From: Clostridiales bacterium
GTDB taxonomy: Bacteria > Bacillota > Clostridia > Lachnospirales > Lachnospiraceae
Reading direction: 5' to 3'
NCBI GenBank assembly: GCA_018365455.1
Contig: JAGZJZ010000008.1
Span: 62,001-126,000, forward strand
Length of the DNA: 64,000 nucleotides
Shown: positions 17,329-25,120 of the stretch, one piece after another
Position numbering within the stretch: position 1 is the first letter of the stretch
Layout: each line of letters starts with the position of its first letter
Translations under genes and position numbers: made by a program
Notes under the pieces: generated by a model
What the model saw: the letters and a program-made list of their open reading frames with translations, nothing else
Told to the model about the DNA's origin: nothing
Databases searched by the model: none

Positions 17329-18657
17329 ATGAATATGGTAGATATGAAAAAGGCTTTATTCGATGGCGGTGTTGTAGGAGCTGGCGGAGCAGGTTTCCCA
17401 ACTCATGCAAAACTTTCAGACCAGGCAGAGACAATCATTTTGAACTGTGCAGAATGTGAACCTTTAATCAAGGTTGACCGACAGCTCATGAGTGATTACA
17501 TAAACGAAATACTTTCGGGCATGCAGATGCTTGTCGATACGTTAGGTGCCAATGAAGGAATCATCGCTGTGAAAAAGTCCTACACTGCTTCTATTGAGGC
17601 CGTGAACAGTTGTATTGTTAATTATAATAAACTCCGCCTTCATATTTTACCGGACATCTATCCGGCAGGAGATGAAGTCGTATTAATTTATGAAACCACA
17701 GGAAAAATCGTACCTCAGGGTAAGATTCCGATTCTGGTTGGGTGTGTTGTTGTAAATGTGGAAACGGTATTGAACCTGTATCGCAAAGTAACAAGCGATA
17801 CCAATGTTGTTACGAAATTTGTGACAGTAGCAGGTTTGGTAAACAGTCCGCTTACGGTAGAAGTACCGATTGGTATTACGGTTAAAGAACTGGTAGACAT
17901 GGCAGGTGGATTTTCCACAGAAGACTATGTGATGATTATGGGTGGTCCTATGACGGGACGCATCTGTTCAGCCAGAGATATTGTAACGAAGACTACAAAG
18001 GCAATCCTGGTATTGCCTCCTACCTGTCCGCCAGTTGTAAAAAGACAGAGAAGTAATAAGTTAGATCTTAGAAATGCAATGTCTGTCTGTTCACAATGCT
18101 CCATGTGTACTAGTTTATGTCCTAGAAATTTGCTTGGTCAGTCCATCAAACCTCATGAATTTATGAGAGCGATTGCAAATGGAACTACGTATAACGTAGA
18201 ACCGTTTCTGAACTCATTCTTCTGTTGTTCATGCGGATTATGTGAACTGTATTCTTGTCATCAGGATTTATCTCCAAGAAGATTACTGGATGCATATAAA
18301 ACAGGCCTTAGAAGTAAAGGTGTGAAGATACCGGATAAAGCAGGAAAAGGCGTGGCAAGCAGTCTGCGTGAGGAACGGAAAGTTCCGGAACACCGTCTGA
18401 TGCTCAGGCTTGGTCTGGCTAAATTTGATATACCGGCACCGATGAAAGGCTGTCCGATTGAAATTAACGAAGTAAAATTAATGCTTCGCCAAAACATTGG
18501 CGCACCTTGTGTACCATCTGTAAAGGTGGGAGATGAAGTGGCTGTCGGACAACAAATAGCTGCACCGCCGGAAGGCGCTTTAGGAACCTGTTTACATGCA
18601 AGTATTGCCGGAAAAGTTACGGCAGTTACTGATAACTTTATCAGCATTAAATCATAA
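17329..18657 (+). CDS. pduS: PduS-like cobalamin-reductase/RnfC-type flavo-iron-sulfur protein
   Basis: A 442-residue RnfC-like protein. N-terminal motifs GVVGAGGAGFPTHAKL and LNCAECEPLI fit the NADH/FMN-binding RnfC core. An SLBB domain follows (about 170-230), and then two 4Fe-4S motifs, CSQCSMCTSLCP (about 254) and CCSCGLCELYSCH (about 299). The C-terminal domain resembles a biotinyl/barrel-sandwich fold. In propanediol compartments PduS passes electrons from NADH, classically to reduce cobalamin. No B12-dependent enzyme is encoded here, so NADH reoxidation through the Fe-S BMC-T shell protein is the more likely job. ATG 17329 follows TTGGAG by eight bases. Confidence 0.9.
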   Translation: MNMVDMKKALFDGGVVGAGGAGFPTHAKLSDQAETIILNCAECEPLIKVDRQLMSDYINEILSGMQMLVDTLGANEGIIAVKKSYTASIEAVNSCIVNYNKLRLHILPDIYPAGDEVVLIYETTGKIVPQGKIPILVGCVVVNVETVLNLYRKVTSDTNVVTKFVTVAGLVNSPLTVEVPIGITVKELVDMAGGFSTEDYVMIMGGPMTGRICSARDIVTKTTKAILVLPPTCPPVVKRQRSNKLDLRNAMSVCSQCSMCTSLCPRNLLGQSIKPHEFMRAIANGTTYNVEPFLNSFFCCSCGLCELYSCHQDLSPRRLLDAYKTGLRSKGVKIPDKAGKGVASSLREERKVPEHRLMLRLGLAKFDIPAPMKGCPIEINEVKLMLRQNIGAPCVPSVKVGDEVAVGQQIAAPPEGALGTCLHASIAGKVTAVTDNFISIKS

Positions 18658-18671
18658 TGGAGATGAGAACG

Positions 18672-19217
18672 ATGAGAGCAATTGGAATGGTGGAATATAG
18701 AACTGTTTCCACAGGTATTAAGGCGGCAGACCTTATTGTGAAAACAGCTGATGTTGAGCTGATTCAGGCTCAAACAGTTTGCCCGGGTAAATTCATTATC
18801 CTATTTACCGGCGATCTAAGTGCAATCAAAGTTTCCGCAGATGCTGCTAAAAAAGAGTATCCGGAAAGCATGATTGACAGCTTCGTGCTGGGTAACCCGC
18901 ACGAATCCGTATTTAAAGCACTTAACTGCACAGCAGATATTCAGGATGTTCAGGCTTTAGGGGTAATTGAAACCTTTACCGGAGCATCGGCTATTGTAGC
19001 TGCGGATCACGCAGCAAAAACCGCAGAAGTAGACCTCTTTGAAATCAGAATTGCAAGAGGTATGTGCGGTAAATCATATGTGTTATTAACAGGAACAGTA
19101 TCTGCAGTTACAGAATCTGTAAGCTCTGCTGTTGCTTTAATAAAAGAAGAGGGTCTTGTACTGGATTATGCAGTCATTCCTAGTCCTTCTAAAGAGTTTG
19201 TAAAAACCTTAATTTAA
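18672..19217 (+). CDS. pduT: BMC-T tandem-domain shell protein (PduT-like)
   Basis: A 181-residue protein with two BMC domains, MRAIGMVEYRTVSTGIKAAD and DVQALGVIETFTGASAIVAAD, that forms pseudohexameric trimers. A Cys in the first pore loop (QTVCPGKF, Cys 37) matches the position used by PduT to hold a [4Fe-4S] cluster at the trimer axis, which would let electrons cross the shell. The adjacent pduS supports that. The frame is open from an ATG overlapping the pduS stop (18657), but GGAG at 18659-18662 best suits ATG 18672. It is the last gene of the operon. Confidence 0.9.
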   Translation: MRAIGMVEYRTVSTGIKAADLIVKTADVELIQAQTVCPGKFIILFTGDLSAIKVSADAAKKEYPESMIDSFVLGNPHESVFKALNCTADIQDVQALGVIETFTGASAIVAADHAAKTAEVDLFEIRIARGMCGKSYVLLTGTVSAVTESVSSAVALIKEEGLVLDYAVIPSPSKEFVKTLI

Positions 19218-19232
19218 ACCTTGTCGGAAAAA

Positions 19233-19262
19233 AGCCTGGTATTGATTACCGGGCTTTTTTTC
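19233..19262 (+). terminator. Terminator of the main BMC operon
   Basis: AGCCTGGTA (19233-19241) pairs with TACCGGGCT (19247-19255) with one G-U, followed by seven T. It lies 16 nt after the BMC-T stop. Confidence 0.85.
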
Positions 19263-19397
19263 GTTGCTGCAAATCCCAGTATATCTTCTTATAAACATAG
19301 GATTGAATATTTACTACAATCTGATTATAATTAGAGGTAGTTTTAATATGAAATACATGCAGGTAAAGTAAAATCACAATCAGAAAAGGAGCATATC

Positions 19398-19874
19398 ATG
19401 GCAATTGATAAAGTGAAGGCATATCTGAAAGAATTTGATATGGAAGATAAAGTAATGGAGTTTGAGACGTCCAGTGCGACCGTGGAGCTGGCGGCACAGG
19501 CAGTGGGGGTAGAACCTGCGCGGATTGCAAAAACACTTTCGTTCAAAAGCAAATCCGGTGATCACGCTGTATTAATTGTGACGGCGGGAGATACGAAGAT
19601 TGACAACAGTAAGTTTAAGGGCTTTTTTGGTATGAAGGCTAAGATGCTGGCACCGGAAGAGGTGGAAGATCTGGTAGGTCATGCCATAGGGGGTGTCTGT
19701 CCTTTTGCAGTGCCCCAGTCCGCTCAGATCTATCTGGATGAATCCTTAAAAAGGTTTGATACCGTCTTCCCGGCGTGTGGCAGCAGCAACAGTGCCATTG
19801 AGCTTACCTGCTCCCAGCTGGAGGAATATGCAAAGGCAAAAGAATGGGTTGACGTATGTAAGGGATGGGAATAA
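19398..19874 (+). CDS. YbaK/EbsC-type aminoacyl-tRNA deacylase
   Basis: A 158-residue YbaK/prolyl-tRNA synthetase INS-domain protein. Such proteins hydrolyse mischarged tRNA, for example Cys-tRNAPro or Ala-tRNAPro, in trans. The conserved Lys lies in ARIAKTLSFKSK, followed by VLIVTAGDTKID, then GHAIGGVCPFAVP and VFPACGSSNSAIEL. The length is typical. It has an AAAAGGAGC site. It follows the BMC terminator and is not obviously linked to it. Confidence 0.85.
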   Translation: MAIDKVKAYLKEFDMEDKVMEFETSSATVELAAQAVGVEPARIAKTLSFKSKSGDHAVLIVTAGDTKIDNSKFKGFFGMKAKMLAPEEVEDLVGHAIGGVCPFAVPQSAQIYLDESLKRFDTVFPACGSSNSAIELTCSQLEEYAKAKEWVDVCKGWE

Positions 19875-19920
19875 GATTTTGGTGAGGGCACAGCCGTTGT
19901 TAACTTTGTGTAATGAAAGG

Positions 19921-19949
19921 TTGACAATGTCTGTGCCTTCGTTTATAAT
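19921..19949 (+). promoter_or_regulatory. Consensus promoter of bioY
   Basis: A perfect TTGACA (19921-19926), a 17-base spacer and a perfect TATAAT (19944-19949), followed directly by the biotin operator. Confidence 0.85.
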
Positions 19950-19952
19950 CTT

Positions 19953-19985
19953 ATTGTCAACAAAATTTACATATTAGTTTACAAT
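19953..19985 (+). promoter_or_regulatory. BirA operator upstream of bioY
   Basis: ATTGTCAAC (19953-19961) and GTTTACAAT (19977-19985) form an inverted repeat with a 15-base spacer. This fits the known TTGTWAAC-N15-GTTWACAA pattern of the biotin repressor BirA. It starts four bases after the -10 and so covers the transcription start. Confidence 0.85.
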
Positions 19986-19997
19986 GAAAGGAACCTT

Positions 19998-20552
19998 ATG
20001 AACAAGAAAAATAATATAAAAACACAATCAGTCGTTTTCGTGGGCATGTTTGCTGCCATTTTGGCTGTATTATCCCAGATATCAATCCCCATGCCATCAG
20101 GTGTGCCGGTAACAATGCAGACATTTGCAGTGGCTTTGACCGGGTGCGTACTGGGATGGAAAAGAGGAACCATGGCAACGGTAATCTATATTGTACTTGG
20201 AGGCGTAGGTGTCCCTGTATTTTCCGGATTGGCTGGGGGACCTGGGATCCTATTCGGCAAAACCGGTGGATTTATCTTTGGATTTATTTTCCTGGCACTT
20301 TTATGCGGGCTGGCTGCAGGCATAAAAAAGCGTGTACTTGGCGGATTACTTGCCGCTTGTGGATTGCTGATCTGCCATATCTTGGGCATCCTGCAATTTA
20401 TGCTGCTGATGAATATGTCATTTTGGTCATCTGCCGTACTGGTTTCCGTTCCGTATCTGATTAAAGACATAATATCCATAGTGCTTGCCTTTGTTGTGGG
20501 GGCAATACTGCAAAAATCCTTAAGTGCGGCTAATATTTTAGCCCGTGTTTAA
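19998..20552 (+). CDS. bioY: BioY biotin transporter (ECF S component)
   Basis: A 184-residue integral membrane protein of the BioY family with about six hydrophobic helices. Family hallmarks are the N-terminal AILAVLSQISIPMPSGVPVTMQTF-like segment (about 18-40), then VYIVLGGVGVPVFSGL-type sequence and a GKTGGFIFGF motif. It takes up biotin with a shared ECF energising module that is not in this window. Control by BirA is shown by the adjacent operator: biotin-rich cells should shut it off. The ribosome site is GAAAGGAACC. No biotin synthesis genes are near, which suggests the organism scavenges the vitamin. Confidence 0.93.
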   Translation: MNKKNNIKTQSVVFVGMFAAILAVLSQISIPMPSGVPVTMQTFAVALTGCVLGWKRGTMATVIYIVLGGVGVPVFSGLAGGPGILFGKTGGFIFGFIFLALLCGLAAGIKKRVLGGLLAACGLLICHILGILQFMLLMNMSFWSSAVLVSVPYLIKDIISIVLAFVVGAILQKSLSAANILARV

Positions 20553-20584
20553 AATAGCTTTTTAACACTCTGTGTTATCCACTG

Positions 20585-21598
20585 CTAAAGCGGATTCATT
20601 TCACGTACCGATTTCCGTTCAATAAAGCTTGTGTCGATCATTTTTAATACGGGGAAATTTGTCTCACATCCATTGATCCGTTTCAGAAGAAGCTTTGCTG
20701 CCTGCTTGCCCATTTCCTGGAGGTTTTGCACAATTGCTGTAATGGGCGGCTCAAAAGCTGAGAAAATTTCATCGTCGTCAAAGGTCATGATAGACAGGTC
20801 ATTGGGAATGGTGATACCAAGAGTATTCAATTCCATAATGACACCCAGTGTGGATATATAGCCCAGAATCAATATGGCGGTAGGGCGGGGAGACTGCTCC
20901 ATCATACGGCGAAACTGCACGGCACCGGAATGGGGTGAAAAGTCACCGCCCATAACAATGCGGCAGGGAAAGGGAATATGGTGTTTGTCACAGGCATCGT
21001 AAAAACCCTGTATGCGCTCGCTGATCGTATAACTGTCCATGATTCCTCCAATTACACCCAGGCAGCAGTGCCCTTTTGCAATAAGGTATTCGGTTGCCTC
21101 ATAAGCACTTTTGCGGTTGGTAGAAGTGACGGAATCACCAGGTGGATCTGCCACAACCTGGTCCAGATATACCAGAGGTATGTGGTTTTGGGCGATGGAC
21201 TGGATCAAATGCAAATGTGCAACATTTTCTGGAATTAAAATGACACCGTCTACTTGATTGCTCAGTAATAGGCGGATTACGTCAGCATTTTCATCTGCTT
21301 TGGGATCGTAAGAGCTGACGATGGTGGAATAGTTGTATTTTTGCACATATTCTTCAATGTAAGAACAAAGAGTACCCCAAAAATAATCCCCGATTACGGG
21401 AATCAGAATACAGATGGTGTTGGTTTTTCGTGCACGCAGCATTTGTGCAGTTTTATTAGGCGTATAGCCTAATTTTTTTATGCTTTTTTCTATTTTTTCC
21501 CGGTTCTCGGGTATGATATTTTTCCCATTCAGATATTTTGAAATAGTAGACAGGGATAGGCTGGTGTCTTTGGCTATATCCTTGATCGTACAACTCAT
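20585..21598 (-). CDS. LacI-family transcriptional regulator of the fucoside cluster
   Basis: A 337-residue LacI-type repressor. The N-terminal helix-turn-helix reads TIKDIAKDTSLSLSTISKYL with a hinge at NKTAQMLRARKT, then a periplasmic-binding-protein-like effector domain to the C-terminus. The start is ATG 21598, with AAGGAGG at 21607-21613 on the minus strand; an in-frame codon further upstream at 21682 overlaps the operator region. It is divergent from the ABC importer. Two identical CGAAACGTTTCG palindromes lie between, one near its own start and one at the importer promoter. It probably represses both until a fucosylated sugar binds. Confidence 0.88.
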   Translation of the reverse strand: MSCTIKDIAKDTSLSLSTISKYLNGKNIIPENREKIEKSIKKLGYTPNKTAQMLRARKTNTICILIPVIGDYFWGTLCSYIEEYVQKYNYSTIVSSYDPKADENADVIRLLLSNQVDGVILIPENVAHLHLIQSIAQNHIPLVYLDQVVADPPGDSVTSTNRKSAYEATEYLIAKGHCCLGVIGGIMDSYTISERIQGFYDACDKHHIPFPCRIVMGGDFSPHSGAVQFRRMMEQSPRPTAILILGYISTLGVIMELNTLGITIPNDLSIMTFDDDEIFSAFEPPITAIVQNLQEMGKQAAKLLLKRINGCETNFPVLKMIDTSFIERKSVREMNPL

Positions 21599-21687
21599 TT
21601 TACAAACCTCCTTTGTTTTTTGATTCGTGGAATTGAATAATATTATATCATAATTATAAATAAAATCAATAATTATAGTCAATTATA

Positions 21688-21699
21688 CGAAACGTTTCG
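21688..21699. promoter_or_regulatory. LacI-type operator O1
   Basis: Perfect 12-base palindrome CGAAACGTTTCG, 90 bases upstream of the regulator start. It is identical to the second site and typical of LacI/CcpA-family operators with a central CG. Confidence 0.8.
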
Positions 21700-21773
21700 C
21701 TATAATTAAAATATAAATGTTGGTATAAATACGAATTAAAGAAAAAATTATGTAAAAAATAACCAAAAATATA

Positions 21774-21802
21774 TTGACATAATGAATAAATAATATTATT
21801 AT
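21774..21802 (+). promoter_or_regulatory. Promoter of the fucoside ABC operon
   Basis: A perfect TTGACA (21774-21779) and TATTAT (21797-21802) spaced by 17 bases. The downstream operator at 21816 would block clearance by RNA polymerase. Confidence 0.75.
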
Positions 21803-21815
21803 GTAATTACAAAAA

Positions 21816-21827
21816 CGAAACGTTTCG
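21816..21827. promoter_or_regulatory. LacI-type operator O2
   Basis: Second copy of CGAAACGTTTCG, 13 bases after the -10 of the importer promoter. The two sites are 128 bases apart centre to centre, which would permit repressor looping. Confidence 0.82.
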
Positions 21828-21874
21828 CTCAAGAACATATTAACCTGGTTTTAAAAAGTGAGAGGAGAAACAAA

Positions 21875-23293
21875 ATGAAAAGAAGATTATTAGCATGTTT
21901 GTTAACAGGAACGATGGTTTTATCACTTGCCGCTTGTGGGAACAGTCAGGGTTCGGGAACCACAGAAAACAAAGAAACATCTACTCAGGCTGCTGCCAAG
22001 GATACGGCAGCATCCAATGATACGGAATCGAAAGACACGGAGATGAAAGATACCGCAGCAAAAGAAGATGCTAAGAGTGGTGATGAAATTACTTTAACAG
22101 TTGCTACGCGCTATGGAGCGGATGTACCGGATGAGGAATTTTACCGTCAAAAAGTCCAGGAATTCAGTGACATGAATAATGGGATCAAGGTAGTTATGGA
22201 TAATATCCCTACCGAATCAGATTATCTGGATAAGCTTAGAACTTCTTTTGCAAATGGAGATACACCCAATGTATTTATTGAATACGGAGGATCCAGAACC
22301 TTAGATTATCTGGAATCTGACGCACTGGTTAATATGCAGCCATACTTTGACGAGGACAAAGAGTGGTATGACAGTTTCTATCCTACCATGTTTAAAGATC
22401 TGGATTATACGGATAAGGGATACGAAGGCATCTGGGGTGTTCCTTTTAAATCTTATGTAGTGTCCTTGTATTATAATAAAGAAATTTTTGAAGCACAGGG
22501 ATTAACGCCTCCACAGAGCTGGGATGATTTGATGAGTGTGTGTGAAAAACTGAAAACAGCAGGCATCCGGCCATTCCAGGCAGGTGAAAAGGATGTCTTC
22601 CGCCTGGGACATTTCCACAATAATATCGTAATCAAATCCCTGGGAGCAGATGCTGCTAAAAAGCTGGCAGACAGATCATTGGCATACGACAGTCCCGAAA
22701 TGTTAAAAACCTATCAACTGATTTCTGACATGGTAGAAAAGGGATATTTTGGAGATGATATTTTAAATACAGATTACAATACGGAAAAATCCACCTTTGC
22801 TGCTGGAGAATGTGCAATGAGATGGGACGGTTCCTGGTATGGTTCCGAAATCTTTGGTACAGATATCTATGATAAGACTGGCGTGGTACCATTCCCGTAC
22901 ATAGATGAAAAATACAAAGACGATGCCCAGGGCGGCGCTTCTGATATGTGGTTTGTGTCTAAACTGAATAAATCGGAGGAAGAGATTCAGGCATCCGTAG
23001 AATTTGTGAAATTTATGACATCCCAGGATTACTTTGCAGGTAATAATGAAGCAGCGGCAGTTCTGTATCCTGCAAAATTTACTGCTACGGCAAATACGCC
23101 TGCAAATCCGCTACTGGATGAGGTACAGAAAATTGTAGGTAATTATAAAAATATGTGTACGGATATTCAAAATTCTGACCCGGAATCCCATATGCTGGAT
23201 ACCGTTCGTAACGCACTTCAGGGACTGGCAATGGGTAATACCCCGGAACAATGCGGAAAAGAAATTGTAGACAATATAGAAAATTATCAGTAA
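21875..23293 (+). CDS. ABC sugar transporter substrate-binding lipoprotein (family 1)
   Basis: A 472-residue extracellular solute-binding protein. It has a lipoprotein signal (MKRRLLACLLTGTMVLSLAAC, Cys about 21), a Lys/Thr/Asp-rich flexible linker with TKDTAA-like repeats (about 28-70), and a family 1 binding fold. Features of the fold include MRWDGSWYGSEIF and GASDMWFVSKLN near the hinge. It is the first gene of an operon with two permeases and a glycosidase. With the GH29 fucosidase downstream, the ligand is probably a short fucosylated oligosaccharide; that is an inference. No ATPase is encoded nearby, so a shared MsmK-type ATPase is expected. Confidence 0.88.
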   Translation: MKRRLLACLLTGTMVLSLAACGNSQGSGTTENKETSTQAAAKDTAASNDTESKDTEMKDTAAKEDAKSGDEITLTVATRYGADVPDEEFYRQKVQEFSDMNNGIKVVMDNIPTESDYLDKLRTSFANGDTPNVFIEYGGSRTLDYLESDALVNMQPYFDEDKEWYDSFYPTMFKDLDYTDKGYEGIWGVPFKSYVVSLYYNKEIFEAQGLTPPQSWDDLMSVCEKLKTAGIRPFQAGEKDVFRLGHFHNNIVIKSLGADAAKKLADRSLAYDSPEMLKTYQLISDMVEKGYFGDDILNTDYNTEKSTFAAGECAMRWDGSWYGSEIFGTDIYDKTGVVPFPYIDEKYKDDAQGGASDMWFVSKLNKSEEEIQASVEFVKFMTSQDYFAGNNEAAAVLYPAKFTATANTPANPLLDEVQKIVGNYKNMCTDIQNSDPESHMLDTVRNALQGLAMGNTPEQCGKEIVDNIENYQ

Positions 23294-23384
23294 ACAGGTA
23301 AATAGATAGCTGCCCGTAAGCAAAGAGGTATATGATTCAAATGTTTGCGGGCGGCTTGATTTTAAAGAGAAAGGAGAGGGATTC

Positions 23385-24272
23385 GTGACGCAGAAAAAAA
23401 AGAAAATGAAAGATCGGATTATCATTACCATTTTCCTGCTTCCGGCACTGATCATTTTTTTCAGTCTGATCGTTTATCCGGTCTGCAATACGATCTATTT
23501 ATCTTTTGTAAGCTGGAAAGGGATCTGGGGAGCACCTAAGAAATTTGTGGGCCTGTCAAATTTTGTAAAAGTTCTGGGCAGCCAAAGCTTCTGGAACGCA
23601 ATGCTGAATTCATTTTATTTTATTATTGGCGGTTTCGTGGTTTTAATGCCGTTATCTTTTGGACTGGCATTGTTGATTACGTCTAAACTAAGGGCTACAA
23701 AATTAATGAAGACAGCATTCTTTATGCCGGTAATGCTTTCTACTACAGCAGTTGCCCTGATGTGGGTATACATATTGAATCCATCTTATGGTGCATTAAA
23801 TGAGATACTGCGTTTCCTGGGACTTGAATCCTGGTGCCGTGAATGGCTGTCCACTCCTACTTTAAATATATGGAGTGTTGTACTGGTAAATGAATGGATG
23901 TATGCGGGTTATAATATGCTGATTTTTGCGGCGGGGCTGGTCTCTATCCCCCAGTCACTCTATGAAGCTGCGGAACTGGATGGCTGTACAGGATGGAAAA
24001 AGATTCTTCACATCTCCATTCCACTATCCAAAGAATCCTTTAAGATATTTTCAGTCCTTTGTATTACCGGATGTTTGAAAGCATTTGACCTTATTTGGGC
24101 TATGACCAAGGGCGGACCAAACCATTCTTCTGAAACTCCGGCTACTTTACTTTATAATCAGGCATTTACGTTTAAATTTTTCGGCAACAGCAGTGCCATC
24201 GGTGTCATACTTTTGATTCTGGGTGTTGTGCTGAGTCTGATGGTTAACAGGGCATTTAAAAAAGAAGATTAG
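23385..24272 (+). CDS. ABC sugar permease, MalF/UgpA type
   Basis: A 295-residue inner-membrane permease with six predicted hydrophobic helices. The EAA loop that docks the ATPase is clear (YEAAELDGCTGWKKILHISIPLS, about 196-218). The start is GTG 23385, after AAAGGAGAGG. It pairs with the next permease and the preceding binding lipoprotein to form an oligosaccharide importer. Confidence 0.9.
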   Translation: MTQKKKKMKDRIIITIFLLPALIIFFSLIVYPVCNTIYLSFVSWKGIWGAPKKFVGLSNFVKVLGSQSFWNAMLNSFYFIIGGFVVLMPLSFGLALLITSKLRATKLMKTAFFMPVMLSTTAVALMWVYILNPSYGALNEILRFLGLESWCREWLSTPTLNIWSVVLVNEWMYAGYNMLIFAAGLVSIPQSLYEAAELDGCTGWKKILHISIPLSKESFKIFSVLCITGCLKAFDLIWAMTKGGPNHSSETPATLLYNQAFTFKFFGNSSAIGVILLILGVVLSLMVNRAFKKED

Positions 24273-24282
24273 GAGGAAGATA

Positions 24283-25107
24283 ATGAAAAGAAAAGTCGGT
24301 AAATTGATCATTTATTTATTTGCAGTTTTCTGGGCAGTCATGACGATCTTTCCTCTGATCATCACCTTTCTGTCATCTGTAAAAGACAATCAGGGGATCA
24401 ATCTTGGGATGTTTAAGCTTCCTGAAAAATGGCTGTGGTCCAATTATGCTGCTGCATTCTCCAGTGCAAATATCGGGAAAGCAGTAGTAAATTCAATTTT
24501 TTTAGGAGTTACATCAACTTTGATTGTAACCGTGGTAGGCATGCTGGCGGCATACGTACTGTCCAGAAAAAAATTTAAGTTAAGAATAGCGGTATACAGT
24601 CTGTTTATTGTAGGAGTTATGGTTCCGGTGCATTGTACCATCATACCCATTTCCAGTCTGGCTACCGGTATTGGGGGAAAGAATTCTTACTGGTTTATCA
24701 TTCTGGTATATGTGGCATTTAACCTCTCACAGGCGATATTTCTGTTTACGGGATATCTGGACGGGGTGGATAAGGAACTGGATGAAGCGGCAATTATTGA
24801 TGGCTGCAGTGATTTTCAATTGTTGTTCCGGGTACTGACACCTGTGTCGGTACCGATTATTTCCACAGAGGCAATTCTGGCATTTATATATGGATATGGA
24901 GAATTAATATTTGCCATGGTTTTATTGACGGATCAAAGCAAGTATACCGTATCCAGAGCCATGCTTGCGTTTTCCGGCGGTTACCAGCAGCAGTTAGGTC
25001 CGATTTTTGCCTGTATTATTGTTGCGGTTCTGCCAATGATTATCATTTATATTTTATTCCATGAAAAAGTACAGGAAGGTATGCTGACCGGAGCGGTCAA
25101 AGGCTGA
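24283..25107 (+). CDS. ABC sugar permease, MalG/UgpE type
   Basis: A 274-residue permease with six helices and the EAA motif LDEAAIIDGCSDFQLLFRVLTP (about 165-187). It is preceded by TAGGAGGAAG, ten bases after the partner gene. It completes the transmembrane part of the importer. Confidence 0.9.
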   Translation: MKRKVGKLIIYLFAVFWAVMTIFPLIITFLSSVKDNQGINLGMFKLPEKWLWSNYAAAFSSANIGKAVVNSIFLGVTSTLIVTVVGMLAAYVLSRKKFKLRIAVYSLFIVGVMVPVHCTIIPISSLATGIGGKNSYWFIILVYVAFNLSQAIFLFTGYLDGVDKELDEAAIIDGCSDFQLLFRVLTPVSVPIISTEAILAFIYGYGELIFAMVLLTDQSKYTVSRAMLAFSGGYQQQLGPIFACIIVAVLPMIIIYILFHEKVQEGMLTGAVKG

Positions 25108-25120
25108 CAGGAGGTTATAT

